This document shows positions 8,628 to 17,600 of a stretch of DNA of 64,000 bases, in pieces; position 1 is the stretch's first letter, and each line of letters starts with the position of its first letter. The stretch spans positions 124,001 to 188,000 of the forward strand of contig JAFKIL010000005.1 of NCBI GenBank assembly GCA_017306415.1, given 5' to 3'. The stretch comes from Microbacterium sp. (GTDB lineage Bacteria > Actinomycetota > Actinomycetes > Actinomycetales > Microbacteriaceae). The notes under the pieces are model-generated. The model did no database searches. It was given only the letters and a program-made list of their open reading frames with translations, and had not been told where the DNA came from. The position numbers were made by a program, and so were the translations under genes.

Positions 8628-9502
8628 CGACCGTCACGCCCCCGGCCCCGCCGGTCCCCGGCCCGCCGACGCCGCCGACGCCGCCGTCCGGCGCGCCCGG
8701 TCCGTCCCGGCCGTCGAATGCGGCCCGTGCCGTGTCGATCGTCGCCATCGTCCTGGGCGGGATCGTCGTCCTCGGCACCCTGGGCTCGGCGGTCCTCTCC
8801 ACTCTCACGATCGGCGCGATCCGCTCGGAGTCGCGCACGCTGGAGGTCGCCGACATCGACGAGCTCGACGTCGAGGTCGCGGGTGGCTCGCTGCGGGTGG
8901 TCTTCGCCGACGTCGACGCCGCGGAGCTGTCCGTCGAGAGCGTGGCGGGTGCGACCGGATGGACCTTCGAGCAGGACGGCCACGAACTGAGGGTGTCGAC
9001 GCCCGACCGTCACTTCGGCGGCGCCTGGCTCTTCGGCGACAACGGCCGCGCGACGCTGACGCTGCCCGCATCCCTGCGGACGACGGCCATGGACGCCTCC
9101 TTGTCTGTCGCCGGCGGATCGCTGACCGTGCACGACGGCGTCTTCCGCAAGCTCGACGCCGAGACCGACGCGGGTTCACTGGACGTGACCGGGACCGCGC
9201 GCTCCCTGACCGCGGAGACGAACGCCGGCGACGCGACGCTGCGACTCGCGGACGTCGAGACCGGAGAGCTCTCGGTGAGCGCCGGTCGTCTCACGACCGT
9301 CCTGTCGGGCGGATCGCCGCGCCGACTCACGGCGGACGTGAGTGCGGGCGCGCTCGACCTCACGGTGCCCGACGGCGACTACGACGTCTCCTCCGACGTC
9401 AGCGCCGGCGGCTTCGACAACCGGATCGGGAGCGACCCGGGGGCGTCGAACACGATCCGCGTCGAGGTGTCGGCCGGCAGCGCGAGCCTGCGCGCCGGCT
9501 GA
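8624..9502 (+). CDS. DUF4097-like membrane-anchored beta-repeat protein
   Basis: A 292-residue protein with a Pro-rich N-terminus (about 40 residues), one membrane helix (AVSIVAIVLGGIVVLGTLG) and an outward domain built of repeated short strands such as LSVAGGSLTVHDG, LDAETDAGSLDVTG and LTADVSAGALDLT. This pattern fits DUF4097/adhesin-like beta-helix proteins. Its ATG overlaps the response regulator stop (ATGA). Co-transcription with a two-component pair is common for such proteins, and a role as an accessory or sensing factor is inferred. Confidence 0.75.
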   Translation: MTTVTPPAPPVPGPPTPPTPPSGAPGPSRPSNAARAVSIVAIVLGGIVVLGTLGSAVLSTLTIGAIRSESRTLEVADIDELDVEVAGGSLRVVFADVDAAELSVESVAGATGWTFEQDGHELRVSTPDRHFGGAWLFGDNGRATLTLPASLRTTAMDASLSVAGGSLTVHDGVFRKLDAETDAGSLDVTGTARSLTAETNAGDATLRLADVETGELSVSAGRLTTVLSGGSPRRLTADVSAGALDLTVPDGDYDVSSDVSAGGFDNRIGSDPGASNTIRVEVSAGSASLRAG

Positions 9503-9574
9503 CCCGCGGGCCGAGGCCGCGGCCGGTCCGAGCCCCCAATGTTTCCTCTCTGTGAAGAGTTGTCCCAGCGCGAT

Positions 9575-9592
9575 CCGGCGGTGACTCGCCGG
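9575..9592. promoter_or_regulatory. Inverted repeat in the NCS1 permease promoter
   Basis: CCGGCGgtgactCGCCGG has perfect 6-bp arms ending 3 nt before the -10 element. It covers the usual -35 position, so a repressor or activator site is plausible. A small RNA hairpin is unlikely because transcription probably begins downstream of it. Confidence 0.4.
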
Positions 9593-9595
9593 TTC

Positions 9596-9601
9596 TAGCA
9601 T
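9596..9601 (+). promoter_or_regulatory. -10 element of the NCS1 permease gene
   Basis: TAGCAT ends exactly 6 nt before the ATG at 9608 and no Shine-Dalgarno sequence is visible, so a leaderless transcript is predicted. Confidence 0.5.
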
Positions 9602-9607
9602 GCGGTC

Positions 9608-11053
9608 ATGACCGCAACCCGAACCGTCGACGCACCTGCGGCGCCGAAGCCCCTGTCCGTCGAGCCCGGAGGGATCGAGGCGATCCCTCCGGGCCGTCGT
9701 CACGGATCGCCGTGGCAGCTCTTCTCGACGTGGACCGCGCCGAACCTGGAGTTCGCGACGGTGTTCGTCGGCGTCATCGGCGTGGCGTTCTTCGGCCTCG
9801 ACTTCTGGTCTGCGGTGCTGGCGATCGTGGTCGGCAACGCGCTCGGCTCGGTCACGCAGGGCATCCTGTCGACGTGGGGGCCGCGCGAGGGGCTCGCGCA
9901 GCTCGTCCTCAGTCGCACCGCGTTCGGTCTGCGCGGCAACATCCTGCCGGCCGGCCTCAACACCGTCATGGCGGGGCTCGGCTGGTTCGCCACCAACTCG
10001 GTGAGCGGCGCGCTCGCCCTGACCGTCCTCACCGGGATGCCCGCGTGGCTGTCGCTCATCATCATCGTCGCCGTGCAGATCCTGCTCGCGTTCGTCGGGC
10101 ACGATCTCGTGCAGTGGTTCGAGCGGTACGCGACGTACGTGCTGGGGGTCATCTTCCTGATCGCCGTCGTCACGATCTTCCTGCACGTGAACGTCTCCGC
10201 ACCCGTGAAGGGCCACTCGTTCAGCTTCGCCGGATTCACGCTCACGGCGGCCGCCGCGTTCGGATACGCGGCGGGTTGGAACCCCTACGCCTCCGACTAC
10301 AGCCGCTACCTGCCGAAGGATGCGAGCAGGAAGGCGATCGCGTGGGCGGCAGGACTCGGCGACTTCATCTCGTGCACGGTGCTCATGGCGGCAGGCGCCG
10401 CCGTGGCGCTCCTGCCCGCGTTCAACCCCGACGACCCGACGGCCGGATTCGTCGCGCCCATGCCGGTCGTCATCCGCGACCTCACCCTGGTCGCCATCGC
10501 GATCGGGGCGATCGCCGCCAACGCCCTCAACATCTACTCGGGCGCGATGTCGTTCCTGGCCGCCGGTGTGAAGCTCAACTTCCGGCTGCGGCGAGCGATC
10601 GTCGCGCTCGGATTCGGCGTGCTCGGTTTCGCGATCGCGCTCGCGGCCATCCTGAACTCCCAGTTCGGCACGTGGTACGAGAACTTCCTCCTGGTGATCG
10701 CGTATTGGATCGCGCCGTGGCTGGGCATCGTGTTCGTCGACCGCATCCTGCGCAGGGGCACCTCCATCGCCGAGCTCGTGCCCGATTCCGCGAAGTACCG
10801 GAACGCTGCCGGCATCATCTCGATGGTGGTCGCGGGCGTGATCTCGGTGTGGCTGTTCAGCAACCAGAGCTTCTACCAGGGGCCGGTCGCGAGCGCCGCG
10901 CCGATCGGCGATCTGACGCCGGTCGTGGGCTTCGCGCTCGCCGCACTCCTCTACGGGGGCCTGTTCCGGATGCTCCGGCCCGCGCTCGGCGGCCCGCTCG
11001 CGGAGGAGCCTGACGTCGTGGTCGGCGTCGACGCGGCGGACGACGTCGCGTGA
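9608..11053 (+). CDS. NCS1-family nucleobase permease (cytosine/purine)
   Basis: A 481-residue, roughly 12-helix transporter of the nucleobase:cation symporter-1 family. The opening after the loop, GSPWQLFSTWTAPNLEFATV, and the internal GWNPYASDYSRYLPKD segment are characteristic of cytosine and allantoin/purine permeases. The gene overlaps the cytosine deaminase gene by 4 nt (GTGA), so cytosine is the likely substrate, comparable in logic to CodB. It appears to be transcribed without a leader. Confidence 0.87.
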   Translation: MTATRTVDAPAAPKPLSVEPGGIEAIPPGRRHGSPWQLFSTWTAPNLEFATVFVGVIGVAFFGLDFWSAVLAIVVGNALGSVTQGILSTWGPREGLAQLVLSRTAFGLRGNILPAGLNTVMAGLGWFATNSVSGALALTVLTGMPAWLSLIIIVAVQILLAFVGHDLVQWFERYATYVLGVIFLIAVVTIFLHVNVSAPVKGHSFSFAGFTLTAAAAFGYAAGWNPYASDYSRYLPKDASRKAIAWAAGLGDFISCTVLMAAGAAVALLPAFNPDDPTAGFVAPMPVVIRDLTLVAIAIGAIAANALNIYSGAMSFLAAGVKLNFRLRRAIVALGFGVLGFAIALAAILNSQFGTWYENFLLVIAYWIAPWLGIVFVDRILRRGTSIAELVPDSAKYRNAAGIISMVVAGVISVWLFSNQSFYQGPVASAAPIGDLTPVVGFALAALLYGGLFRMLRPALGGPLAEEPDVVVGVDAADDVA

Positions 11054-11511
11054 GCGGCGGCGTCCCCGCTGACGTCGAGGCGATGCTGCGGGTCGCGAAG
11101 GACGAGGCGCTCGCGGGGCTGGCGGAGGGCGGCATCCCGATCGGTGCCGCGCTCTTCGACTCCGCGGGCCGGCTCCTGGGCAGCGGGCACAATCGCCGTG
11201 TGCAGGATGACGACGCCGCGATGCACGCCGAGACCGCGGCCTTCCACGCGGCCGGCCGCCAGCGCAGCTACCGCGACACGACCATGGTCACGACGCTCTC
11301 CCCGTGCTGGTACTGCTCGGGACTCGTGCGGCAGTTCGGCATCGGCCGGGTGATCGTGGGGGACGACGTGAGCTTCCTCGGCGGCCAAGACTGGCTCGCC
11401 GAGAACGGCGTCGAGGTGATCGTGGTGAACGACCCCGAGCTGATCTCGCTCATGGGCGCCTTCATCCGCGACGATCCGACCCTGTGGAACGAGGACATCG
11501 GCGAGGGCTGA
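11050..11511 (+). CDS. Cytosine deaminase, fungal FCY1-like
   Basis: A 153-residue zinc deaminase of the CDA fold, converting cytosine to uracil for pyrimidine salvage. The zinc and proton-shuttle motif is MHAETAAF and the second zinc motif is SPCWYC. Near the N-terminus EGGIPIGAALFD and at the C-terminus LWNEDIGEG match the yeast FCY1 pattern closely, rather than tRNA adenosine deaminase or the large E. coli CodA. It starts with GTG overlapping the permease stop, an import-plus-deamination unit. Confidence 0.85.
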   Translation: MSGGVPADVEAMLRVAKDEALAGLAEGGIPIGAALFDSAGRLLGSGHNRRVQDDDAAMHAETAAFHAAGRQRSYRDTTMVTTLSPCWYCSGLVRQFGIGRVIVGDDVSFLGGQDWLAENGVEVIVVNDPELISLMGAFIRDDPTLWNEDIGEG

Positions 11512-11545
11512 GCAGGCCACGCTCCGGGGTGCCGGGGCCGGCGGG

Positions 11546-11623
11546 CGTCGGGGAAGCAGGCTGAATCGCCTCCGTCGCGCGCCCGCCGGACTCCGAGGGT
11601 CGGTCGAGCCTGCTTCTCCGACG
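11546..11623. repeat. Long-arm hairpin between convergent genes
   Basis: CGTCGGGGAAGCAGGCT (11546-11562) is inversely repeated at 11607-11623 with one mismatch, around a 44-nt loop. It fills the gap between the converging deaminase and cofE genes and reaches the last base before the cofE stop. It may stop transcription from both sides, but it lacks a T-run and resembles the other hairpin elements of the window. Confidence 0.55.
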
Positions 11624-12388
11624 TCAGCGGCCGGCGCCGGATGCCGCGCCCGCGGCGTAGCCGGCCGCGTACGCCTCCGCGGCGCCGGTGTGGAACATGT
11701 CCCGCTCGGCCGGCCGCACGATCGACCGCGCACCGGGGAGATCGAGGTCGCCGACGAGCTCGGCGCGGCCGCGCACGACGGCGACCGGGCGCCCCGCGGC
11801 CTTGCGCTTGACGAGGTCGGCGGCGGATGCGAGCTCGTCGGCGACGCACGGCATCGTCACCACGAGCGGCCGGCCCTCGGCGTCCGTCTGCCCGCGCAGG
11901 TCCTCGAAGACATGCACGCCGCCCGCCCCGATCGCCGCGTCGGTCTGTCCCTCGCGCCAGGCCCGGCCGAGCGTGTCGGACACGATCACGCCGACCCGCA
12001 CGCCGAGGCGCTCGCGCAGCCCGGCGGCGAGGGCGCGGGCCGAGGCATCCGGGTCGTCGGGGAGCAGCAGGACCGTGCCGTGCGGGGTGTTGGACGCGTC
12101 CACGCCGGCGGCGGCGGCGATGATCCCGAGGCGGCTCTCGACGATGCGCGTCACGTGGCCCGACTCCGACGTCCGGGATGCCACGACCCGCACGGTCTCG
12201 CGGGTGATCGCGTCCTCGCGGTCGTCGGCGATGACGAAGCGGCCCTCGGACTTCGACACGACCTTCGAGGTGACGACGAGGATGTCGCCGTCTTCGAGCG
12301 TCGGCCCCGCGGCATCCGCGATGAGCGCGACGAGGTCGTCGCCCGCGCGGACCTCGGGGATGCCCTCCAGGGCCCAGACCTGGAGCAA
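11624..12388 (-). CDS. cofE: Coenzyme F420-0:L-glutamate ligase
   Basis: Adds glutamate to F420-0 in coenzyme F420 maturation, using GTP. The family shows in the opening [21 protein letters not shown], in [18 protein letters not shown], in [19 protein letters not shown] and in [20 protein letters not shown]. About 254 residues from the TTG at 12388 matches stand-alone CofE, so the nitroreductase-like C-terminal half of mycobacterial FbiB is absent. The start is not certain; TTG gives the best family fit and lies 2 nt after the acetyltransferase stop. The other F420 genes are not here. An F420-type oxidoreductase lies at 46123. Confidence 0.83.
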   Translation of the reverse strand: MLQVWALEGIPEVRAGDDLVALIADAAGPTLEDGDILVVTSKVVSKSEGRFVIADDREDAITRETVRVVASRTSESGHVTRIVESRLGIIAAAAGVDASNTPHGTVLLLPDDPDASARALAAGLRERLGVRVGVIVSDTLGRAWREGQTDAAIGAGGVHVFEDLRGQTDAEGRPLVVTMPCVADELASAADLVKRKAAGRPVAVVRGRAELVGDLDLPGARSIVRPAERDMFHTGAAEAYAAGYAAGAASGAGR

Positions 12389-12390
12389 CG

Positions 12391-12897
12391 TCAGCGGACG
12401 AAGCGGACTTCGGTGAGCTGCTCGCCGAGGAACGGCTCGGTGTGAGCGGCGCCGTCGAGCACGAACCCGTTGCGCTCGTAGAAGCGGTGGGCGCGGGGGT
12501 TGTCGCCGGCGACCCACAGGTAGATGCCCTCGTCGGGATCGACCGCGGCGTCGAACAGGCGCTGACCGATGCCGGTGCCGTGGAACTCGTCCAGCAGGTA
12601 GATGAAGTACAGCTCGCGGGTGCGGGGCGCGTCGCGGTCGCGCGCGGGGCCCGACCCCACGAAGCCGACGATCTCTCCGTCGACGAGCGCCGCGCTCATC
12701 TTGAACTCGGGACCCTGGACGGCCCAGTGCGTCCACAGCTCCGCGAGGCGCTTGGGTGACACGCTCTCGAGGGCCGCCTGGCTGATCAGGTGGTCATAGG
12801 TCTCGTGCCAGCACGTCGCGTGGACTCGGCCGAGGGCCTCGGCATCCACGTCCCGCACCGGACGGACGACGATGTCGGTCTGAACTCGGGGCTCCAT
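12391..12897 (-). CDS. GNAT-family N-acetyltransferase
   Basis: A 168-residue acetyl-CoA-dependent acetyltransferase of unknown substrate. It shows the acetyl-CoA loop in [18 protein letters not shown] and the C-terminal [14 protein letters not shown] motif. It lies 2 nt upstream of cofE on the same strand. A TAGAGT element ends 6 nt before its ATG, so the two-gene message may be leaderless. Nothing links it functionally to F420. Confidence 0.85.
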   Translation of the reverse strand: MEPRVQTDIVVRPVRDVDAEALGRVHATCWHETYDHLISQAALESVSPKRLAELWTHWAVQGPEFKMSAALVDGEIVGFVGSGPARDRDAPRTRELYFIYLLDEFHGTGIGQRLFDAAVDPDEGIYLWVAGDNPRAHRFYERNGFVLDGAAHTEPFLGEQLTEVRFVR

Positions 12898-12903
12898 GGC
12901 CAG

Positions 12904-12909
12904 ACTCTA
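12904..12909 (-). promoter_or_regulatory. -10 element of the GNAT-cofE pair
   Basis: On the minus strand TAGAGT ends 6 nt before the ATG at 12897, with no ribosome site in the gap. Confidence 0.4.
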
Positions 12910-13023
12910 CGCGGGCCGCCGCGCGACACGAAATCGGAACGATTCGCCAGAGGCGGCACGGTTTCCGCCGTGCGACGACTGTGGGGAAGGCACAACGCAA
13001 TCCGGGGATCGTGGGGCAGAGGA

Positions 13024-13029
13024 TACGAT
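13024..13029 (+). promoter_or_regulatory. -10 element of the thioesterase gene
   Basis: TACGAT ends 8 nt before the GTG at 13038. This supports that GTG over the ATG-like start further upstream and predicts a leaderless or near-leaderless message. Confidence 0.4.
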
Positions 13030-13037
13030 CGCGACTC

Positions 13038-13598
13038 GTGAACGTGATCTGGCGGACGATGCTCATCCACGTCCTCGCACGCGTGCGCGCACGCCGCGGC
13101 GAGCGTCTCTCGGCGACCGATGTCGGTCGCATCCGCCTCACGACGCTGCCGACCGACATCGACATCCTGATGCACATGAACAACGGCCGATACCTGTCGC
13201 TGTTCGACCTCGGCCGCTGGGATCTGCTGGTGCGCACCGGGCTGTGGGATGCGATGCGGCGCAACGGGTGGTACGCCGTCGTCTCGTCGGCGACCGTGAC
13301 GTTCCGCAAGTCGCTCCAGCTGTGGCAGCGCTTCGAGATCGAGTCGCGCCTGCTCGGCCACGACGACCGCGCGCTGTACCTCGAGCACCGCGCCGTCGTC
13401 GACGGCGAGATCTACGCGCGGGTGATCATCCGGGCGCGGATGATGGACGGCCACGGCACGCCGCTGTCGCACGAGCGGCTGTTCGCGGCGACGGGACGCC
13501 CCGCCGATCTGCCCGACGTCCCCGACTGGGTGCACGAGTGGGCCGCGGCATCCCAGCTGCCGTCGACCAAGCGCCCGGCACCCAGCGTCTGGGACTGA
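13038..13598 (+). CDS. Hotdog-fold thioesterase family protein
   Basis: A protein of about 186 residues of the 4HBT-like hotdog fold. The diagnostic segment is TDIDILMHMNNGRYLSLFD, followed by FRKSLQLWQRFEIESRLLG and RARMMDGHG. A short hydrophobic N-terminus (VNVIWRTMLIHVLARV) is typical of these actinobacterial proteins. The acyl substrate is unknown. An upstream start at 12981 is possible but the promoter element at 13024 argues for 13038. It ends at the LysR stop, the two genes converging without a gap. Confidence 0.75.
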   Translation: MNVIWRTMLIHVLARVRARRGERLSATDVGRIRLTTLPTDIDILMHMNNGRYLSLFDLGRWDLLVRTGLWDAMRRNGWYAVVSSATVTFRKSLQLWQRFEIESRLLGHDDRALYLEHRAVVDGEIYARVIIRARMMDGHGTPLSHERLFAATGRPADLPDVPDWVHEWAAASQLPSTKRPAPSVWD

Positions 13599-14528
13599 TC
13601 AGCCGGCGATCGCGGCGTGGAAGCCGTCGCGCAGCGCATCCCGCACGCTCCTGATGCTCGGACGGTCGGTCGACGACTCGCGGGCGGCGGTGAACAGCTC
13701 GCGGGCCGGAGCGCCCGGGAGGTCCACGAGGCGCACGCCCGGGGCGCCGCCCGCCCACACGAGATCGGGCAGCACACCCACGGCGTGACCCGCCGCGATG
13801 AGCCGCACGTGCGCCGTCAGGTCGGCGATCTCGAAGCGGACGTCCGGCTCGAACCCGGCGGCGCGGCACTGCTGCGTCGCCCACTGGCGGGCGGCGGTGC
13901 CCTCCGGCTCCATGATCCACGCCCGGTCGCGGAGCCCCGCGAGCCCCGTCGCGGGGTCGTCCGGAGGGAGGGCGAGGCGGATGGGGTCGACCCCCAGCAC
14001 CTCGCGCTCGAGCCCCGCGCGGTGGGCGCGGGTGTGGCCGGGGTACTGCTCGGCGATGACGAGGTCGAACCGCCGCGCGGACAGCTCGAACAGCCCCTCC
14101 TCGGGCGGCACCTGCGCGACCTCGAGCCGCACGCGGGGCGCCCGTCGGGCGAGGAGGGTCATCGCATCCGGGAGCACCGACGGGACGGCCGTCTGCAGCA
14201 CGGCGACCCGCACCGTCGTGGGTGCGATCCCCGGTCCTCCGGCCCCGGCATCGCCCGGGCCGGCGACGTCGAGCGACTCGAGCTCGGCGCGGGCGCGTTC
14301 GTCGAGGTCGAGGGCGCGCTCGGCGTGCGCGGCCAGCAGCATCCCGTGCTCGGTGAGCCGGACGCGACGCCCATCGGGGGCGAAGAGGGGGACGCCCGCC
14401 TCCTTCTCGAGCTGCGCCAGCTGCTGCGAGATGGTCGAGGGGCTGTACGACAGCGCCTCGGCCACGGCGGACAGCGTGCCGCGCAGCGCCAGCTCGTGGA
14501 GCAGCCTCAGCCGCCGCAGTTCGAACAC
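13599..14528 (-). CDS. LysR-family transcriptional regulator, divergent from putA
   Basis: A 309-residue LysR regulator. The N-terminal helix-turn-helix is LRRLRLLHELALRGTLSAVA with SYSPSTISQQLAQLE, followed by the periplasmic-binding-type effector domain. The GTG at 14528 has GGGAG 6 nt ahead and gives the standard N-terminus. It is divergent from the proline catabolism gene across about 145 nt, the classic arrangement for a LysR activator and its target. Proline or P5C as effector is inferred. Confidence 0.88.
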   Translation of the reverse strand: MFELRRLRLLHELALRGTLSAVAEALSYSPSTISQQLAQLEKEAGVPLFAPDGRRVRLTEHGMLLAAHAERALDLDERARAELESLDVAGPGDAGAGGPGIAPTTVRVAVLQTAVPSVLPDAMTLLARRAPRVRLEVAQVPPEEGLFELSARRFDLVIAEQYPGHTRAHRAGLEREVLGVDPIRLALPPDDPATGLAGLRDRAWIMEPEGTAARQWATQQCRAAGFEPDVRFEIADLTAHVRLIAAGHAVGVLPDLVWAGGAPGVRLVDLPGAPARELFTAARESSTDRPSIRSVRDALRDGFHAAIAG

Positions 14529-14672
14529 GGCACTCCCGTCGGGATTCTCGATGTGTCTGGAGCCTATCCGTCCCCCGCCGTCGACGAATCCCGGCCATGA
14601 GCGGGAAGCCTGCGAGGCTGGGAGGGTGCAAGGCTGGGAGGGCGACGGCCGGACGGCCGAGCGGGAGAGCGC
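14529..14672. promoter_or_regulatory. Divergent LysR/putA control region
   Basis: This gap must hold both promoters. It contains a short direct repeat, GGCTGGGAGGG, at about 14613-14643. I do not see a convincing T-N11-A LysR box. Confidence 0.35.
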
Positions 14673-17600
14673 ATGACTGACGAACACACCCCCGACCTCG
14701 CCTCGGGCGCGATCGCCCTCGCCCGGCGATGGGTCGCCGAGGCCGCCGAGATCACCGCCGCCCCCGCGGCGCGACGACTCGCCGGCGTGCTGCACGACGC
14801 GCAGGGGCTGCCGTTCACGATCGGTTTCGTCGACGGCGTCATGCGCCCGGAGAGCCTGTCCGCCGCGGCATCCCGCCTGCACCGCGTCGCCCCGCTCGTC
14901 CCCGGCTTCCTGCCCTGGTATCTGCGCGGCGCGGTGCGGGCCGGCGGCGTGCTCGCGCCGGTGCTGCCGAGCCCCGTCGTGCCGATCGCCCGGCGCGCCC
15001 TGCGCGACCTCGTCGGCCACCTCATCGTGGACGCCCGCCCCGAGAAGCTCGGCCCGGCGCTGGAGGAGCTCCGCGCGGGCGGCCACCGCCTCAACCTCAA
15101 CCTGCTGGGCGAGGCCGTGCTCGGCGCCAGGGAGGCCGAGCGGCGCCTCGCGGGCATCCACGAGCTCGTCCGCCGCGCGGACGTCGACTACGTCTCGGTG
15201 AAGGTCTCGGCGATCGTGAGCCACCTCACGATGTGGGCGTTCGACGAGATCGTCGACGAAGTGGTCGAGCGCCTTCTCCCGCTGTACGTGAGCGCGGCCG
15301 CCGACGGGACCTTCCTGAACCTCGACATGGAGGAGTACCGCGACCTCGATCTCACGATCGCCGTGTTCCAGCGGCTCCTCGACGATCCGCGGCTACGGGT
15401 CCTGGAGGCGGGGATCGTCCTGCAGGCGTACCTCCCCGACGCGCTCCCGGCGCTCGACCGCCTGACCGCGTGGGCGCAGGAGCGGGTGGACGGCGGGGGC
15501 GCCGCCATCAAGGTGCGGCTGGTCAAGGGCGCGAACCTGGCGATGGAGCGGGTCGACGCCGTCATGCACGGCTGGCCGCTCGCGACGTACGGCGCGAAGG
15601 TCGACACGGATGCCGACTACCTCCGCTGCCTGGACGCCGCGATGCAGCCCGAGCGCACGCGCGCGGTGCGGCTCGGCGTCGCGGGACACAACCTGTTCGA
15701 CGTCGCGTACGCGTGGCTGCTCGCGGGGGAGCGGGGCGTGCGCGGAGACATCGAGTTCGAGATGCTGCTCGGGATGGCGCAGGGGCAGGTCGAGGCGGTC
15801 TCGCGCGAGGTCGGCCACGTGCTGCTGTACGTGCCGGTGGTGCGCCCCGACGAGTTCGACGTCGCCATCAGCTACCTCGTGCGCCGCCTCGAGGAGAACG
15901 CGTCGGAGGAGAACTTCCTCTCGGCGGCGTTCGATCTGCACGACGACCCTGCGCTGTTCGAGCGCGAGCGCGAGCGGTTCGTCGCCTCGCTCGCGCGCGC
16001 GGCCGACCCCGCCCTCCCGACCGGGCCGAACCGGACGCAGGATCGAGCGACGGAGTCCGCGGCGGACGCCGGGGATGCGGCATCCGCCGGCGATCCGGCA
16101 CACGCGGAGGGGTCGCGCGCGCAGACCCGGCTGCTGCGCGACGCGCCCGCCCCGGAGGACGGCGGGCTCACCCAGGCGGTGCTCGGCATCGCGCGCTCCG
16201 CCGCCGGCGACGCGGGCCTCGACACCACGCCGGTCGGTCGGTCGGCGGAGGAGGTGCTGTTCGGCGGCCAGGCGTTCGTGGAGACGGCGATCTACGCCCC
16301 GCGCGAGTCGGGGACGCGCGCCGCGGGGGCGCCGGGGTTCCGCAACGCACCGGACTCGGACCCCGCGTTGCCGGCGAATCGGGCCTGGGCCCGTGGCATC
16401 CTCGCCCGCGTCGAGACCTCCACGGCGGGGGATGCGACGATCGACGCCGCCCGGGTCGGCGACGCCGCCGCGCTCGAGGCCGTGCTGACGCGGGTGCGGG
16501 AGGCGGCCGCGCTCTGGGGCGCCCGGCCCGCGGTCGAGCGATCCGCCGTGCTCCAGGCGGCCGCGCGATCGCTCGGGGCGCGCAGGGGGCTGCTGATCGA
16601 GGTCGCCGCCTCCGAGACCGGGAAGGTGTTCGCCGAGGCCGACGTGGAGGTGAGCGAGGCCGTCGACATGGCCCGCTACTACGCCGCGACCGCGCGCGAG
16701 CTCGACAGTGTGAGCGGCGCCGTGTTCGTGCCGTCCCGCGTGACCGTCGTCGCGCCGCCGTGGAACTTCCCGCTCGCGATCCCCGCAGGCGGCGTGCTGG
16801 CCGCGCTGGCCGCCGGCTCGGGCGTCGTGTTCAAGCCCGCGCACCTGTCGCGGCGCTGCGCCGCCGTCATCGCGGAGGCGCTGTGGGATGCCGGCGTGCC
16901 GCGCGACCTCCTGGCGCTCGTCGCCCTCGACGACCGCGAGCTCGGCGAACGCCTCATCTCGCACGCGGGCGTCGACCGCGTCATCCTCACCGGGGCGTAC
17001 GAGACCGCGGCGCTCTTCCGCTCGTGGCGGCCCGACCTGCCGCTCCTCGCCGAGACGAGCGGCAAGAACGCGATCGTGATCGCGCCGTCCGCCGACATCG
17101 ACCTGGCGGTGGCCGACCTCGTGAAGAGCGCGTTCGGCCACGCGGGGCAGAAGTGCTCCGCGGCATCCCTCGCGATCCTGGTCGGCCCGGTCGGGCACTC
17201 GCAGCGGTTCGCGCGCCAGCTGGTGGATGCTGTGACTTCGCTGCGCGTCGGGCCGCCGTCGGTTCCGACCTCGGAGATCGGGCCGGTCATCGAGGTGCCG
17301 CACGGCAAGCTCGCGTGGGCCCTGACCACCCTCGACGAGGGCGAGCGGTGGCTCGTCGAGCCGCGGCTGCTCGACCTCGGGCCCGAGACGGCCGGGCGCT
17401 ACTGGACGCCGGGAGTGCGCGTCGGCGTGCGGCCGGGGTCGCGCTTCCACCGCGAGGAGTTCTTCGGCCCGGTGCTCGGGATCATGCACGCGTCGTCGCT
17501 CGCCCACGCGATCGAGCTGCAGAACGGCGTGGAGTACGGCCTCACCGCCGGGCTCCACACCCAGAACCCCGACGACCTGGAGCTGTGGCTCGATCGCGTC

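Noticed and set aside
9503-9592. Purine or other nucleobase riboswitch before the NCS1 permease
   Set aside because: The only hairpin there lies upstream of the probable transcription start, so it would not be in the RNA.
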